Assembly: GCA_903842065.1 (NCBI GenBank)
Contig: CAIMKZ010000017.1
Location: 1 to 64,000, forward strand
DNA: 64,000 bases
Reading direction: 5' to 3'
From: an uncultured Acidobacteriaceae bacterium
GTDB taxonomy: Bacteria; Acidobacteriota; Terriglobia; Terriglobales; Acidobacteriaceae
Positions 8,747-19,791 of the stretch are shown here, in pieces. Each line of letters starts with the position of its first letter. The first letter of the stretch is position 1. The notes beneath the pieces are model-generated. The model made no database searches. It saw nothing but the letters and a program-made list of their open reading frames with translations, and was not told the DNA's origin. The position numbers and the translations under genes are program-made.

Positions 8747-10021
8747 TTGCGCATCGTCCTCTCCAACATCGGCACCTTCGGCGACATCAACCCCCTCATC
8801 GCAATCGCCCTCGAACTTAAGCGCCGCGGCCATGCCCCTGTCATGGCCATCCCCGCCGTCTACCGCCCCAAGATCGAGCCCCTCGGCATCGAATTCCATC
8901 CCATTCGCCCCGATATCGACCCGTCAAACACCATCCTTGTCGAGATGATCTACGACGTCAAAAAGGGAACCGAGCGAGGCCTTCGCGAATTCCTCTATCC
9001 CGTCCTCCGCCAGACCTATGACGACCTCCTCGCCGCCGCCACCCAGCCCGTACGCGCCGATCTCCTCCTCCTCGGCGAGTTAAACTACGCCGGACCCATC
9101 GTCGCAGAAGCCACCGGAATCCCCTGGGCTAGCTACGTCCTCGCTCCCTTCTCCTTCTTCTCAGCCTTCGATCCCCCCGTACTTCCTCCCTTTCCCGGCC
9201 TCGCGCACTTCGACAAACTCCCCGGCATGGGCCACGTCATGCGTAGTGTCGCGCACTTCGTCACCCGCGAATGGCCCGAGCCGGTCTACGAACTCCGCCG
9301 CCAGCTTCGCCTGCCTCACGGCCCAAACCCCATCTTCGACGCCAAGCACTCCCCGCATCTTGTTCTTGCCCTGTTCTCCCGCGCCCTCGGCATCGAGCAT
9401 AAGGACTGGCCCGACAATACCCGAATCACCGGCTTCTGCTTCTACGACTCCGACGCCGGCAACGCCAGCCTCCCCCCGCACCTCGAAGACTTCCTGAACG
9501 CCGGCGATCCCCCCATCTGCTTTACCCTCGGCTCCGCCGCCGTCCTCGCCGCTGGCAACTTCTACGAAGTCTCCGCCCAGGCCGCCATCCGCTTGGGGAC
9601 CCGAGCCGTACTTCTCATCGGCGCCGACCCCCGCAACCGGCCTCAGCAGCAACTCCCCGATTCTATCTGCGTCGCCGAGTACGCGCCCTTCACCGCCCTC
9701 TTCCCCCGCGTTGCCGCAGTCGCCCATCAGGGAGGCGTCGGAACCACCGCGCAGTGCCTCCGCGCCGGCTGTCCGATGCTCATCATGCCCTACTCACACG
9801 ATCAGCCAGACAACGCGCGCCGCATGAGCCGACTCGGAGTCTCCCGCACCGTCCAGCGCAGCCTCTACACTCTGCCACGCGTCGCCCAAACCCTCAACAC
9901 CCTGCTCGAAGAGCCTGCATACGCAGCCCACGCCAAAGCTGCCGCTTCCGTCGTCGCCTCTGAAGACGGCGTCCGCTCCGCCTGCGACGCCCTCGAACAA
10001 CTCCACACCCGCGCCAAATAG
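8747..10021 (+). CDS. UGT-like (GT1/GT28-type) glycosyltransferase
   Basis: I place the start at the TTG at 8747: AGGAG lies at 8735-8739 with a 7-nt spacer, and the protein then opens MRIVLSNIGTFGDINPL, the usual first strand and sugar-acceptor loop of the family. The open frame continues upstream to a TTG at 8618 and contains an ATG at 8699, but neither has a Shine-Dalgarno sequence. About 424 aa, GT-B fold expected. The C-terminal donor-binding motif is visible as HQGGVGTTAQCLRAG followed by PYSHDQPDNA. Similar enzymes glycosylate lipids, polyketides or sterol-like acceptors using NDP-sugars; the acceptor here cannot be deduced. No biosynthetic neighbours are present. Codon use is strongly C-ending, like the rest of the chromosome. 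Confidence 0.85.
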   Translation: MRIVLSNIGTFGDINPLIAIALELKRRGHAPVMAIPAVYRPKIEPLGIEFHPIRPDIDPSNTILVEMIYDVKKGTERGLREFLYPVLRQTYDDLLAAATQPVRADLLLLGELNYAGPIVAEATGIPWASYVLAPFSFFSAFDPPVLPPFPGLAHFDKLPGMGHVMRSVAHFVTREWPEPVYELRRQLRLPHGPNPIFDAKHSPHLVLALFSRALGIEHKDWPDNTRITGFCFYDSDAGNASLPPHLEDFLNAGDPPICFTLGSAAVLAAGNFYEVSAQAAIRLGTRAVLLIGADPRNRPQQQLPDSICVAEYAPFTALFPRVAAVAHQGGVGTTAQCLRAGCPMLIMPYSHDQPDNARRMSRLGVSRTVQRSLYTLPRVAQTLNTLLEEPAYAAHAKAAASVVASEDGVRSACDALEQLHTRAK

Positions 10022-10086
10022 AAATGCCTCCGGTCTCCTGAGAGATATGCTCGCCCGCAAAGAAACCGGAAGGGTGCGAATTCACC

Positions 10087-10125
10087 ACAAAAAGCAAAGG
10101 GGCCAGCCCAACTCGGCTGACCCCT
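10087..10125 (-). terminator. Intrinsic terminator downstream of the 309-aa gene
   Basis: Minus-strand arms AGGGGTCAGCC and GGCTGGCCCCT surround a 6-nt loop and are followed by TTTGCTTTTTG. The hairpin begins 24 nt after the stop of the gene at 10149. Confidence 0.85.
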
Positions 10126-10148
10126 GAACCCTGATCCCTGACTCCTGC

Positions 10149-11078
10149 CTACATATTCCCTTCGCCCGCCCGCATCGACTCGTTGAACTTGGGCTTGGTA
10201 AAGTCGAGTGCAGCCGCAAGCGCAGCCTGGTAATCCGCAGCCTTGGCCATCAGCGCCGGAGTAGCCGCAGCAAACTCGCCGTCGAGCTTCATCAGCCCCT
10301 CTGCCGCCTCGTGGCCGGCCATCCGTAACATGTCGGCCTCTCTGGCATTCAGATACATCGCGTCGCGCGGGTCGGCTATCCACACCGGCGCGCCTTCGCC
10401 CAGCACGCCAGAAAGCCAGTACACCTTGCTCAGCATGTAGGCCAGCCGCCGCTGGTCGTCCGTCTCGGAAAATGTAAACTTCTTCTGCCACCGGCTCCAG
10501 TAGCGCGTAGTCAGCGACACCGGCTGAAGGTTGCCTGTCTTCAGAAACTCGAGCTGTCCGTTGTCCACCGACTTGCGCACGGCGTTATAGACCAGACTCT
10601 CAGCGTAGGGCTGCTCAATCGAAGGCACCAGTTCGGCGATGGTCTTGGTGATGCTGGCCGCCACCTTGGCGTGCAGGTTGTGTCCGCCGCCATCGGCCAG
10701 ATGCATCTCGCCGTGCACCACAAACGTATCGGAACCGGAGCCCGACTTGTGGAACGGCCACTGGAACTTCCCAAACGCCACCGGCAGCCCGGCCAGCGTC
10801 ACATAGCACTGCGGATGCGGATTGCGCAGCCGCTTGGCCTGCGATCCAAGGTGCATAGTGATCTGTTTGGCCAGCTCCGCGTTGCCAAGGTCGAAGCCCT
10901 CGCTCAGTTCCAGTTGCAGCGTCTTCGTCTCAGCCCCGCCAGCAAGCCCAAGCACAAACACCGCAGTGGGCTGACCGTCCAATGCCGCGCCCTGCGAGTT
11001 GGATACAAGTACAAGGCCGGCATTTTTCGCGGCCGCTTCAATCTGCGCAATCAAGGAGGATTTCACTTCTGCTGTCAT
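10149..11078 (-). CDS. Conserved hypothetical cytosolic protein
   Basis: 309 aa with no signal peptide, membrane segment or motif I recognise. The N-terminal 100 residues alternate short strands and helices. The middle contains GKFQWPFHKSGSGSDTFVVHGEMHLADGGGHNLHAKVAASI, quoted here as neighbouring short segments GKFQWPFHK and GEMHLADGGGHNLHAK; the His/Gly-rich stretch could bind metal or nucleotide. The C-terminal third is helical and Ala-rich. It lies downstream of the polyferredoxin gene on the same strand, 66 nt after it in position but transcribed first, and has its own terminator. The Lys/Glu-balanced composition suggests a soluble protein. Function unknown. Confidence 0.7.
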   Translation of the reverse strand: MTAEVKSSLIAQIEAAAKNAGLVLVSNSQGAALDGQPTAVFVLGLAGGAETKTLQLELSEGFDLGNAELAKQITMHLGSQAKRLRNPHPQCYVTLAGLPVAFGKFQWPFHKSGSGSDTFVVHGEMHLADGGGHNLHAKVAASITKTIAELVPSIEQPYAESLVYNAVRKSVDNGQLEFLKTGNLQPVSLTTRYWSRWQKKFTFSETDDQRRLAYMLSKVYWLSGVLGEGAPVWIADPRDAMYLNAREADMLRMAGHEAAEGLMKLDGEFAAATPALMAKAADYQAALAAALDFTKPKFNESMRAGEGNM

Positions 11079-11144
11079 AATTCGCGAGTCCTGCGTGAAT
11101 TTGCTACCGGATTATTTTACCCGCACTGGCAGCGGCAGAGAGGC

Positions 11145-12716
11145 TCAGCCGCCGTACTCCGGCATCGAGAAGCCCTTCTCGGAACGCGTCTCGCCGCGGC
11201 TGGTGCAGTAGATGCCGGGCTCGTCCTCGACCGGACAGCGTGTCTCGCACAGGCCGCAACCGATGCACAGCGTCGTATCGACAATCGGCGCCTTTACCTG
11301 GATCGGCCCGTCCGGCGTCATGAACTCGGTGTCGACCAGCACGATGGCCTTGGGCGAGGTGGGACACTTCTGCTCGCAGACGCGGCACGGCTCGGCGATC
11401 GAATACGGCATACAGCGGTTCTTGCGGATCCACGCCGTACCGATCCTGGTCTGCTGCTTTTGCGGAATCGTAATCGGCTTGATTGCGCCGGTGGGGCAGA
11501 CCTGGCTGCACAGCGAGCAGTAGTACTCGCAGTAGCCGATGCGGGGCACAAGCACAGGAGTCCAGAAACCGAGCAGACCGCCTTCGTTCATGGTGAACTG
11601 GAGTCCGTTTGTGGGACAGACCTTGAGGCACTCGCCGCAGCGGATGCATTTGGAGAGGAACTTGTCTTCGGCGAGCGCGCCGGGCGGGCGGATCAGTTTT
11701 TCCGAGGGGCGCTCGGAGGCTGAGACGCTCAGCACGGGCGCGGCGACGATGCCTAGCGCTGAGGTGAGGATCAGCTCGCGGCGCGACAAGCCCATCGAAT
11801 CCGGTTTTGCTTTGGGCGCGGTGAGTTGGATCTGGATCGCGTCCTGGGGGCAGCGGGTATCGCAACTGAAGCAGTGGAAGCACTCGGCCTCATGCCACTT
11901 CTCGTCGGCGTGTGAGCCGGCCTGCGAGACACAGTGCAGCGCGCACTGCTGGCAGCTGTTGCACTTGTCCTTGTCGGCCTTCAGCTTGAATGGATGCCAG
12001 CGCGATAGCACGCCGAGCAGCGCGCCGGTGGGGCATAGATATCTGCACCAGAAGCGGGGACGCACGAGATTCAGCAGAATGACGGCGAGGAAGATGGCTC
12101 CCAGTACAGCTCCCTGACGAAAGGTGGTGTGGATCATCTGGCTATGCAGGAAGTCATTCCAGCGATCTGCGGGAAAGGGCAGGCCGGTGCGATGCACCAA
12201 TGCGGTCGCGGCCTCGGTGGCGTGCATTGCTGCGGGCAGAACCGCGGCGGAGAAGGAGCGGTAGAGGAACGAGAGCGGATCGAGATAACCGGCAAAGTCC
12301 AGCGTGAAGACGCTTGAGACAACGACGAAGAGCAGGATGAGGTACTTCCAGCGCAGGTGCCGGGCTGGCTCCTTGTGGTGCCTGGTCCACTTCAGCTTTT
12401 GGAATAGATAGGTGAAGAAGTGCACGAGCGAGCCCATAGGGCACACCCAGCCGCACACATAGCGGCCGAAGAGGAGCGTGACGACGACGGTGATGAGAGC
12501 GAAGCCGAAGGCCGCGATAAAGGTGCGCGAAGCCAGCATGCTGACTAGGCCGAGCAGCGGATCGAAGTGGAAGAAGCGTTCGACGGGGCCGATCGTCTCG
12601 CTGCCCGAAGTGCGCGTCATGAACAGCACGGCCAGGAAGAGCGCGAAGAAGAGCGCCTGGCAGACGATTCGTACCAGATGCACGCGGCATATGGAACGGG
12701 TTGGCTTGGCTTTCAA
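11145..12716 (-). CDS. Membrane polyferredoxin, NapH/CcoG-like fused to a multi-[4Fe-4S] domain
   Basis: About 523 aa. GGGAGG directly abuts an ATG at 12722, which leaves no spacer, but lies 6 nt from the TTG at 12716, so I favour TTG. The N-terminal half has about five hydrophobic helices. The cysteine clusters in order are FWCRYLCPTGALLG, CNSCQQCALHC, CFHCFSCDTRCP, CIRCGECLKVCP, YYCSLCSQVCPTG, CRVCEQKCP and CIGCGLCETRCP, enough for several [4Fe-4S] clusters. Around residue 309 there is an internal SRRELILTSALG stretch that looks like a Tat or membrane segment joining a NapH-like half to a NapG-like half. Such proteins pass electrons from quinol to periplasmic partners. The QueG-like Tat protein immediately upstream (gap about 50 nt) is the likely partner. 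Substrate unknown. Confidence 0.85.
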   Translation of the reverse strand: MKAKPTRSICRVHLVRIVCQALFFALFLAVLFMTRTSGSETIGPVERFFHFDPLLGLVSMLASRTFIAAFGFALITVVVTLLFGRYVCGWVCPMGSLVHFFTYLFQKLKWTRHHKEPARHLRWKYLILLFVVVSSVFTLDFAGYLDPLSFLYRSFSAAVLPAAMHATEAATALVHRTGLPFPADRWNDFLHSQMIHTTFRQGAVLGAIFLAVILLNLVRPRFWCRYLCPTGALLGVLSRWHPFKLKADKDKCNSCQQCALHCVSQAGSHADEKWHEAECFHCFSCDTRCPQDAIQIQLTAPKAKPDSMGLSRRELILTSALGIVAAPVLSVSASERPSEKLIRPPGALAEDKFLSKCIRCGECLKVCPTNGLQFTMNEGGLLGFWTPVLVPRIGYCEYYCSLCSQVCPTGAIKPITIPQKQQTRIGTAWIRKNRCMPYSIAEPCRVCEQKCPTSPKAIVLVDTEFMTPDGPIQVKAPIVDTTLCIGCGLCETRCPVEDEPGIYCTSRGETRSEKGFSMPEYGG

Positions 12717-12766
12717 GATCATCCTCCCGAGGGCGTGGAGCCGCGCGCTGGCAGCTCAGGCTTACT

Positions 12767-13831
12767 CTACGCGCGCGTCAGCACCGAGAGGTTTCTTGCC
12801 AGGATCGGGAACGCTTCTTTGGATTGCGTGCCCGGGAACTGCTTCAGCTTGCGCTGGAGCGTCTTTAGCAGCACATCGTTTGAAATGCCCTTCAATATCT
12901 GCTGGGTCTCTTCGGCCGATATGTCTTCGAGGGTTCCGTTCACGCTCGAGTAGCCACCATCCTCCGGGCAACTGTCCTGGCAGCGGATGCAGCCCATTAG
13001 AGCGTTGTGGCTGCTGCGCATCATCCAGTTCGGGAAGGCTCCGGGGCGCTCGTTATAGAGCGTGACGCACTTGTCGATGGTGATTGGGAAGCCGGTCTCG
13101 GAGATGCACGACGTGGGGCAGCTGCGGGCGCAGCGGTCGCAGTGGTTGCAGCGGTTCATCACGCTCAACTGCGTCCAGCTGTCTTCGCCGAAGTTGTAAT
13201 CGGTCAGGAAGGCATAGAGGAGCAGGTAACTTCCCATGCCGTCTACGAAAATGAGGTTATTACGCGCGTACTGGCCCAGCCCGCTGCGGGCGGCGAGCAG
13301 CTTGAGCGGAGTGCTCTTGGAGACGTCGACGATGCGGCTGGTCTTGTTCTTGACGATCTCGTTCTGCACGATTGTCTTCATCCGCGCGCCGGTGTCGTCG
13401 GCGTAGTACTGCGGCGGAACCAGCACGCGAAGCTGCGAGCCGTTCAGGTTGAAGTTCACATACATCGACTTAGTGAACGCAGCAACCACGACAACCGATC
13501 TGGCTCCGGTGAAGTCTGCCGGGAGCTTGAAGCTCAACTTGGCAGTCTCGTCGCGGAAGGCTTTGGCGTTGGTGAACTGGCTGCCGGCGAGGACCTTGGC
13601 GTACTCGGCCTGCATCTCAGGAAACCGGCTGACCGGAAGGGTCTTGAACTTGTAGGCGGGAATCTGAGAGGGGTCCACGGTACGGCGCTGCTTGCCTCCC
13701 CATTCGCCTCTCTGACCAAACGCCTGCGGCAGCACGACTGCGGCCATCAGCGCCTGTATGAGCATCTCCCGGCGGTTCACAGTTCGCGGTCCGCTGTTGT
13801 CAGTTGTCATTCCGCTCTTGGGTTCCTGCAT
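12767..13831 (-). CDS. Tat-exported QueG-like iron-sulfur protein
   Basis: 354 aa from the ATG at 13831, which has AGGA 8 nt upstream; the open frame begins at a GTG seven codons earlier. A twin-arginine signal (VNRREMLIQALMAAVVLP) lies near residues 17-35. The rest resembles the double-cluster half of epoxyqueuosine reductase and reductive dehalogenases: CNHCDRCARSCPTSC near residue 232 and CIRCQDSCPED near residue 280, the classical pair of [4Fe-4S] motifs. In QueG the corrinoid-binding domain precedes these; here the N-terminal region (GLGQYARNNL retained) may hold a cofactor, but I cannot show cobalamin binding. A Tat signal excludes the usual tRNA role of QueG. It is co-directional with the membrane polyferredoxin and likely receives electrons from it. 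Confidence 0.82.
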   Translation of the reverse strand: MQEPKSGMTTDNSGPRTVNRREMLIQALMAAVVLPQAFGQRGEWGGKQRRTVDPSQIPAYKFKTLPVSRFPEMQAEYAKVLAGSQFTNAKAFRDETAKLSFKLPADFTGARSVVVVAAFTKSMYVNFNLNGSQLRVLVPPQYYADDTGARMKTIVQNEIVKNKTSRIVDVSKSTPLKLLAARSGLGQYARNNLIFVDGMGSYLLLYAFLTDYNFGEDSWTQLSVMNRCNHCDRCARSCPTSCISETGFPITIDKCVTLYNERPGAFPNWMMRSSHNALMGCIRCQDSCPEDGGYSSVNGTLEDISAEETQQILKGISNDVLLKTLQRKLKQFPGTQSKEAFPILARNLSVLTRA

Positions 13832-13970
13832 CGTCTGGGTCCTCTCGGGCACTCACTAAACCGTGGCACACGTATCATGAAGGCTTTTTATTTGACGGTC
13901 GAGCCCGCCAATAGTTACATGGCTCGCGAGCGCGTTCGGCGCCTCCCCCGGCCACATGCTGCCGCCAGAG

Positions 13971-14006
13971 ACAAAACCGCCCGCAGGCTGCAAAGCCCAC
14001 GGGCGG
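13971..14006 (-). terminator. Intrinsic terminator of pckG
   Basis: Minus-strand hairpin with arms CCGCCCG and CGGGCGG and an internal GGCT/AGCC pairing, followed by TTTTGT. It lies 33 nt after the pckG stop. The 140 nt beyond it, up to the QueG-like start at 13831, form that gene's upstream region. Confidence 0.8.
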
Positions 14007-14038
14007 TAGATTTGATAACTTGCCAACTTACCGACTTA

Positions 14039-15856
<1,818 letters not shown>

Positions 15857-16229
15857 TGCCCTCTCCCTTTCCGGCGCCGCCGCGCCGGACGTTCATCCAC
15901 TAACGGATGGAATCAAGACGTGTCTTCATATCGTTCTGGTTCATTCAAGCACCTGTTCTATAGGCGTCGTCCATAGCCCACAGGCCGGAAAATTCCCGGT
16001 CCGCGAAACAGTCGTGTACCGAACTGCGTGATTCTAGCAAGGAATGCACAAGAATGAACACCCGCCTGTACCAAAAACGTCCCAAACTTGCCAAGGTGCG
16101 TATACTCGGCCAGGCCCCCGCTCCGCGGACGCTTGCATCCAGAATGAGGAGTTCTCTGCCGAATCCATCTACCTCGGCTGCACAAGAGGCTGGCAGCTTG
16201 AAGCCGCTCTCTGCGATACTGTTTGGGTT
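15857..16229. other. Divergent intergenic region between pckG and the R3H gene
   Basis: 373 nt. No convincing gene. The R3H frame is open upstream to an ATG at 16044, but that 62-codon stretch has unbiased composition and no family resemblance. A TATACT lies near 16111 on the plus strand without a good -35. Probably holds promoters for both flanking genes. Confidence 0.5.
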
Positions 16230-16781
16230 ATGCCCATCGACGACCTCCAGGCTGCCGCGCAGAAGATTGCCAACCTCATCAACTCGATTAACAAGCTCGG
16301 TGGAATGCGCCTCAAGTTCCGCATCACGGCCGGCGACGGCGCACGCGACCCCGACGGCATGGAGGCTCGACAGATTTACGTCGAGCTGGGCGGACCAGAC
16401 GCCCCCATGGCCACTGCCCACAACGGCGAGCTGCTCCGGGCCTTTGAAACCATCTCTGCCCAGATGCTCCGCCTCGACCAGCGCGAGCACGACCTCGTCA
16501 GTTTCGACGCCAACAACTTCAAGGCCCTCCGCGTGCAGGAACTGCGCATGTCTGCCGAAACGGCCGCCGAGAAGGTCCGCCGCACTGGAGTCCCCTTCAT
16601 CTTCCCGCCTATGAACAGCCGCGAGCGCCGCCTGATGCATATGGCCTGCAAGGGCCTCGAAGGCGTCGAGACCCAGAGCTCCGGCGAAGGAAACGACCGC
16701 TTCCTTGTGGTGTATCCGGAAGGCAAAACCGACATCCCCGTCAAGCCGCCCGTGCGGCCACGGGCCTTTGGCCGCCGCTAA
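16230..16781 (+). CDS. R3H-domain (Jag-like) single-stranded nucleic-acid-binding protein
   Basis: 183 aa from the ATG at 16230, where the protein opens MPIDDLQAAAQKIANLI; upstream in-frame ATGs at 16044 would add an unrelated low-quality stretch. The N-terminal helices and a short strand (MRLKFRIT) precede the C-terminal R3H motif, seen as MNSRERRLMHMAC followed by KGLEGVETQSSGEGNDR and the strand FLVVYPEG; the Arg and His spaced by three residues lie at RERRLMH. Family members bind single-stranded RNA or DNA and in Firmicutes (Jag/KhpB) pair with KhpA to regulate cell division. No KH partner or yidC is adjacent, so the role is inferred only. The tail is basic (RPRAFGRR). Confidence 0.8.
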   Translation: MPIDDLQAAAQKIANLINSINKLGGMRLKFRITAGDGARDPDGMEARQIYVELGGPDAPMATAHNGELLRAFETISAQMLRLDQREHDLVSFDANNFKALRVQELRMSAETAAEKVRRTGVPFIFPPMNSRERRLMHMACKGLEGVETQSSGEGNDRFLVVYPEGKTDIPVKPPVRPRAFGRR

Positions 16782-16800
16782 AAATTCCATAGCGCGTTGA

Positions 16801-16847
16801 AAAGCAATCGGGCAACTGCGACTTTCGCAGTTGCCCGATTGCTTTTG
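16801..16847. terminator. Bidirectional intrinsic terminator between R3H gene and gltA
   Basis: A perfect 22-bp inverted repeat (16801-16822 and 16826-16847) with a CTT loop. It starts AAAAGCAATCGGGC and ends with the complementary TTTT, so it can terminate both convergent genes. Its core is shared with the rocD terminator at 18354. Confidence 0.9.
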
Positions 16848-16865
16848 TATCCCTTCTCGGCTTAA

Positions 16866-18176
16866 CTAAGCCTTCAGCCCTTGCCCCGCCTTGCGCTTCT
16901 CGATCGGCACAAACTCACGGTTGTGCTCGCCCACGTAGATCTGCCGCGGGCGCATAATCTTCTGTTCCGCGTCGCGATGCATCTCGTCCCACTGTGCCAG
17001 CCAGCCCACAGAGCGCGGGATCGCAAACAGCACCGTGAAGATCTCCGGCTTGAACCCCATCGCCTCGTAGATCAGACCCGAATAGTAGTCCACATTCGGG
17101 AATAGCCGCTTCTCTGCGAAGTAGCCATCCGCCTGAACCTTCTTTTCGAGTTCGAGCGCAAGATCGAACTTCGGATTTCTTCCCGTCACCTGGAACACTC
17201 GTTCCGCAATTCGCTTCATGATTTCAGCGCGCGGGTCGCAGTGCCGGTAGACACGGTGCCCGAACCCCGGCAGCCGCGCCTTGCCCTCCTTCACCTTGTC
17301 CAGATAAGCAGGCACGCTGTCGGCCGTCCCAATCGCCTTCAGCATCTTGATCACCTGCTCGTTGGCGCCGCCGTGCAACGGACCTGAGAGCGCGGCAACA
17401 GCCGCCGACGTCGCAAGATACGGGTCCGACTGAGAACTGCCCACTGACCGCATCGCGTTCGTCGAGCAGTTCTGCTCGTGATCGGCATGCAGGATGAACA
17501 GCGCATCGAGAGCCCGCGCCAGAACCGGATTCGCTGCGAACTTGGGCTCCACCATCTTCCACAGCATATTCATGAAGTTTTCCGTATAGCTCAGGTCGTT
17601 GTCCGGGTAGACATACGGAAAGCCCACGCTGTGCCGGTACGATATCGCTGCGATAGTAGCAACCTTGGCGATGATCCGCTTCATCTGGTGTAAGCGGTTG
17701 GCTGGGTCCTGAACATTCCTCGCCTCCGGATACACAGTTGAAAGCGTTGACAGCGTACTCACCAGCATCGACATCGGATGCGCGTCGTGACGGAATCCCT
17801 CCGTGAACTCAATCGTCGACTGGTGCAGCATCGTGCGGTGTGAGATTTCGCGCTGCCACTCCTTAAGCTGCCCCTCGTCCGGAAGATCGCCGTAGATCAG
17901 CAGATACGCTGCTTCGAGGAAGCCGCAATGCTCCGCCAGATCCTCGACCGAGTAGCCGCGGTATTCCAGCTTCGCATTCTCGCCATCTACATATGTAATG
18001 CGGCTGCGGCACGATGCCGTGTTCACCAGGCCCGGGTCGTAGACCATCAAGCCGGCGTCGTCCTGACCGTTCTTGATCTGCCGGAAATCCGTCGCGCGGA
18101 TGGCTCCGTCTTCAATAGCGATTGTGTATTTTTCCTTGGTTCGATTGTCCGTAATCGTCAGCGTATTGGATGGCAT
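16866..18176 (-). CDS. gltA: Citrate synthase, type II
   Basis: 436 aa. It condenses acetyl-CoA with oxaloacetate at the TCA cycle entry. Catalytic landmarks are LHADHEQNCSTNAMR (His of the first active-site segment), SGPLHGGANEQVI (second His) and LPGFGHRVYRHCDPRA with later PNVDYYSGLIY (Asp region). The length and N-terminal extension with the strand TLTITDNRT match the hexameric Gram-negative type. GAGAGG lies 9 nt upstream of the ATG. It is convergent with the R3H gene and shares its terminator; about 175 nt separate its start from the rocD terminator, so it has its own promoter. Confidence 0.97.
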   Translation of the reverse strand: MPSNTLTITDNRTKEKYTIAIEDGAIRATDFRQIKNGQDDAGLMVYDPGLVNTASCRSRITYVDGENAKLEYRGYSVEDLAEHCGFLEAAYLLIYGDLPDEGQLKEWQREISHRTMLHQSTIEFTEGFRHDAHPMSMLVSTLSTLSTVYPEARNVQDPANRLHQMKRIIAKVATIAAISYRHSVGFPYVYPDNDLSYTENFMNMLWKMVEPKFAANPVLARALDALFILHADHEQNCSTNAMRSVGSSQSDPYLATSAAVAALSGPLHGGANEQVIKMLKAIGTADSVPAYLDKVKEGKARLPGFGHRVYRHCDPRAEIMKRIAERVFQVTGRNPKFDLALELEKKVQADGYFAEKRLFPNVDYYSGLIYEAMGFKPEIFTVLFAIPRSVGWLAQWDEMHRDAEQKIMRPRQIYVGEHNREFVPIEKRKAGQGLKA

Positions 18177-18350
18177 CTAGCGTCCTCTCCGATTGCAGTG
18201 CGTGAGCAGCCCTCGGCTGCTGCCGGCGCCGTCCTGCGCGTCCGGCCGGGGAATTCCATCCACATAGCATAGCGCGGACAACGTATGGGTTGTCCTGCCC
18301 AGGTCGCGAAACCTGTCCCACACTGTACTCTGTCCAAAATTACCGGAATG

Positions 18351-18387
18351 AAAATCGGGCAACCGCGACCCTCCACGATTGCCCGAT
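18351..18387 (-). terminator. Intrinsic terminator of the ornithine aminotransferase gene
   Basis: Minus-strand arms ATCGGGCAA and TTGCCCGAT with additional inner pairing, followed by TTTTCATT. It lies about 28 nt past the stop at 18416 and shares ATCGGGCAAC-x-GCGAC with the terminator at 16801-16847. Confidence 0.75.
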
Positions 18388-18415
18388 CCATAGCTATTAT
18401 TGCCTGCCGGAAGCC

Positions 18416-19639
18416 TTAGAACTTCATCTCCAGCACCTTCGCAATCCGCTCAAATGCCCAGTCCAGCTCCTCGCGGGTCACTATCAGCGGCGGCGCAATC
18501 CGGATCACGTGATCGTGGGTCTCTTTGCACAGGATGCCCTCGTCCTTCAGCGCCTCGCAGTAAGGCCGTGCCTTGCCTTCAAGCTCGATGCCGATCCACA
18601 GGCCCCTGCCCCGGATCTCCTTGATCGCCGGGTTCTTCAGCGACCGGAACTTGCCCATCAGGTAATCGCCCAGCTCGGCCGACCGCTCGCACATCTTCTC
18701 TTCGACGATCACCTTCAACGACGCCCGTGCCACCGCGCAGGCCAGAGGATTGCCACCGAACGTGCTGCCGTGGTCGCCCGGCGTAATCACGCCGATAATC
18801 TCCTTCGACGCCAGCACCGCCGAGACCGGATAAAACCCGCCAGCCAGAGCCTTGCCCACGATCAGCACATCGGGCTTGATCCCCTCGTGCTCGTAGCAAA
18901 ACATCTTGCCTGTGCGCCCCAGCCCCGACTGAATCTCGTCCAGCATCAGCAGCACATTGTTCTCGCGGCACACCTCAAACGACTCGCGGATGAACCCATC
19001 GGGCGGCATCAATATCCCCGCCTCGCCCTGAATCGGCTCCACCAGAAACGCGCAGGTGTTCGGCGTGATCGCCTTGCGCAGCGCATCCACATCGCCGTAG
19101 GGAATCACCTTGAAGCCCGCAGGATAAGGCCCGAACCCATCCCGATACTGCTCGTCGGTCGAGAAGCCCACAATCGCGATCGTGCGCCCGTGGAAGTTGT
19201 TCGTGCACACAATGATCTCGGCCTTGCCCTCGGCGATTCCCTTGATCTTGTAGCCCCACTTGCGCGCCACCTTGATCGAGCTCTCTACGGCCTCGGTCCC
19301 GGAGTTCATCGCCAGAACCTTCTCAAAACCCGTCAGCTCGCAGATCTCCTTGCCGAACATCGGAAGCTGCTCGTTGCGGAAAGCACGCGAGGTCAGCGTG
19401 ATCTTGGTGGCCTGCTCCTGGAGCGCCGCCAGAATCTTCGGGTGGCAGTGCCCCTGGTTAACGGCCGAATAGGCCGCCAGGCAATCGAGGTACTTTTTTC
19501 CCTCGACATCCCACACCCATGCGCCCTCGGCGCGCTCGATCACTACGTCGAGTGGATGGTAGTTATGCGCTGTATGTTTATCTTCCAGTTGGGCGAGGTA
19601 CTGCGACCGCGTAAGCTGATCTGTCTGCTGAGTTGTCAT
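18416..19639 (-). CDS. rocD: Ornithine--oxo-acid aminotransferase (class III)
   Basis: 407 aa, PLP-dependent. It moves the delta-amino group of ornithine to 2-oxoglutarate to give glutamate semialdehyde, linking arginine and proline metabolism. Visible motifs are [50 protein letters not shown] (PLP-phosphate/Asp) and the lysine segment [16 protein letters not shown], then [14 protein letters not shown]. The early [18 protein letters not shown] is typical of ornithine rather than acetylornithine aminotransferases. Acetylornithine or 4-aminobutyrate specificity cannot be ruled out from sequence alone. No arginine-pathway genes are adjacent. It is divergent from the nucleoside hydrolase gene across about 150 nt. 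Confidence 0.92.
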   Translation of the reverse strand: MTTQQTDQLTRSQYLAQLEDKHTAHNYHPLDVVIERAEGAWVWDVEGKKYLDCLAAYSAVNQGHCHPKILAALQEQATKITLTSRAFRNEQLPMFGKEICELTGFEKVLAMNSGTEAVESSIKVARKWGYKIKGIAEGKAEIIVCTNNFHGRTIAIVGFSTDEQYRDGFGPYPAGFKVIPYGDVDALRKAITPNTCAFLVEPIQGEAGILMPPDGFIRESFEVCRENNVLLMLDEIQSGLGRTGKMFCYEHEGIKPDVLIVGKALAGGFYPVSAVLASKEIIGVITPGDHGSTFGGNPLACAVARASLKVIVEEKMCERSAELGDYLMGKFRSLKNPAIKEIRGRGLWIGIELEGKARPYCEALKDEGILCKETHDHVIRIAPPLIVTREELDWAFERIAKVLEMKF

Positions 19640-19791
19640 GGCGTTACTTCTATTTTCACCCGAATTACCTCAATTGCGCTCATATTTGGGTCACATTACG
19701 AACCTGAATCCCGCGATTTCCCCACAGTTTTCGGCTTAAGTCCTGTGAAATCTGCTAGAAACGCCCCCCTGCACTATGCCACAATACCGCC

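Noticed and set aside
16044-16229. N-terminal extension of the R3H protein from the ATG at 16044
   Set aside because: The extension has no family resemblance; family-like sequence begins at 16230.
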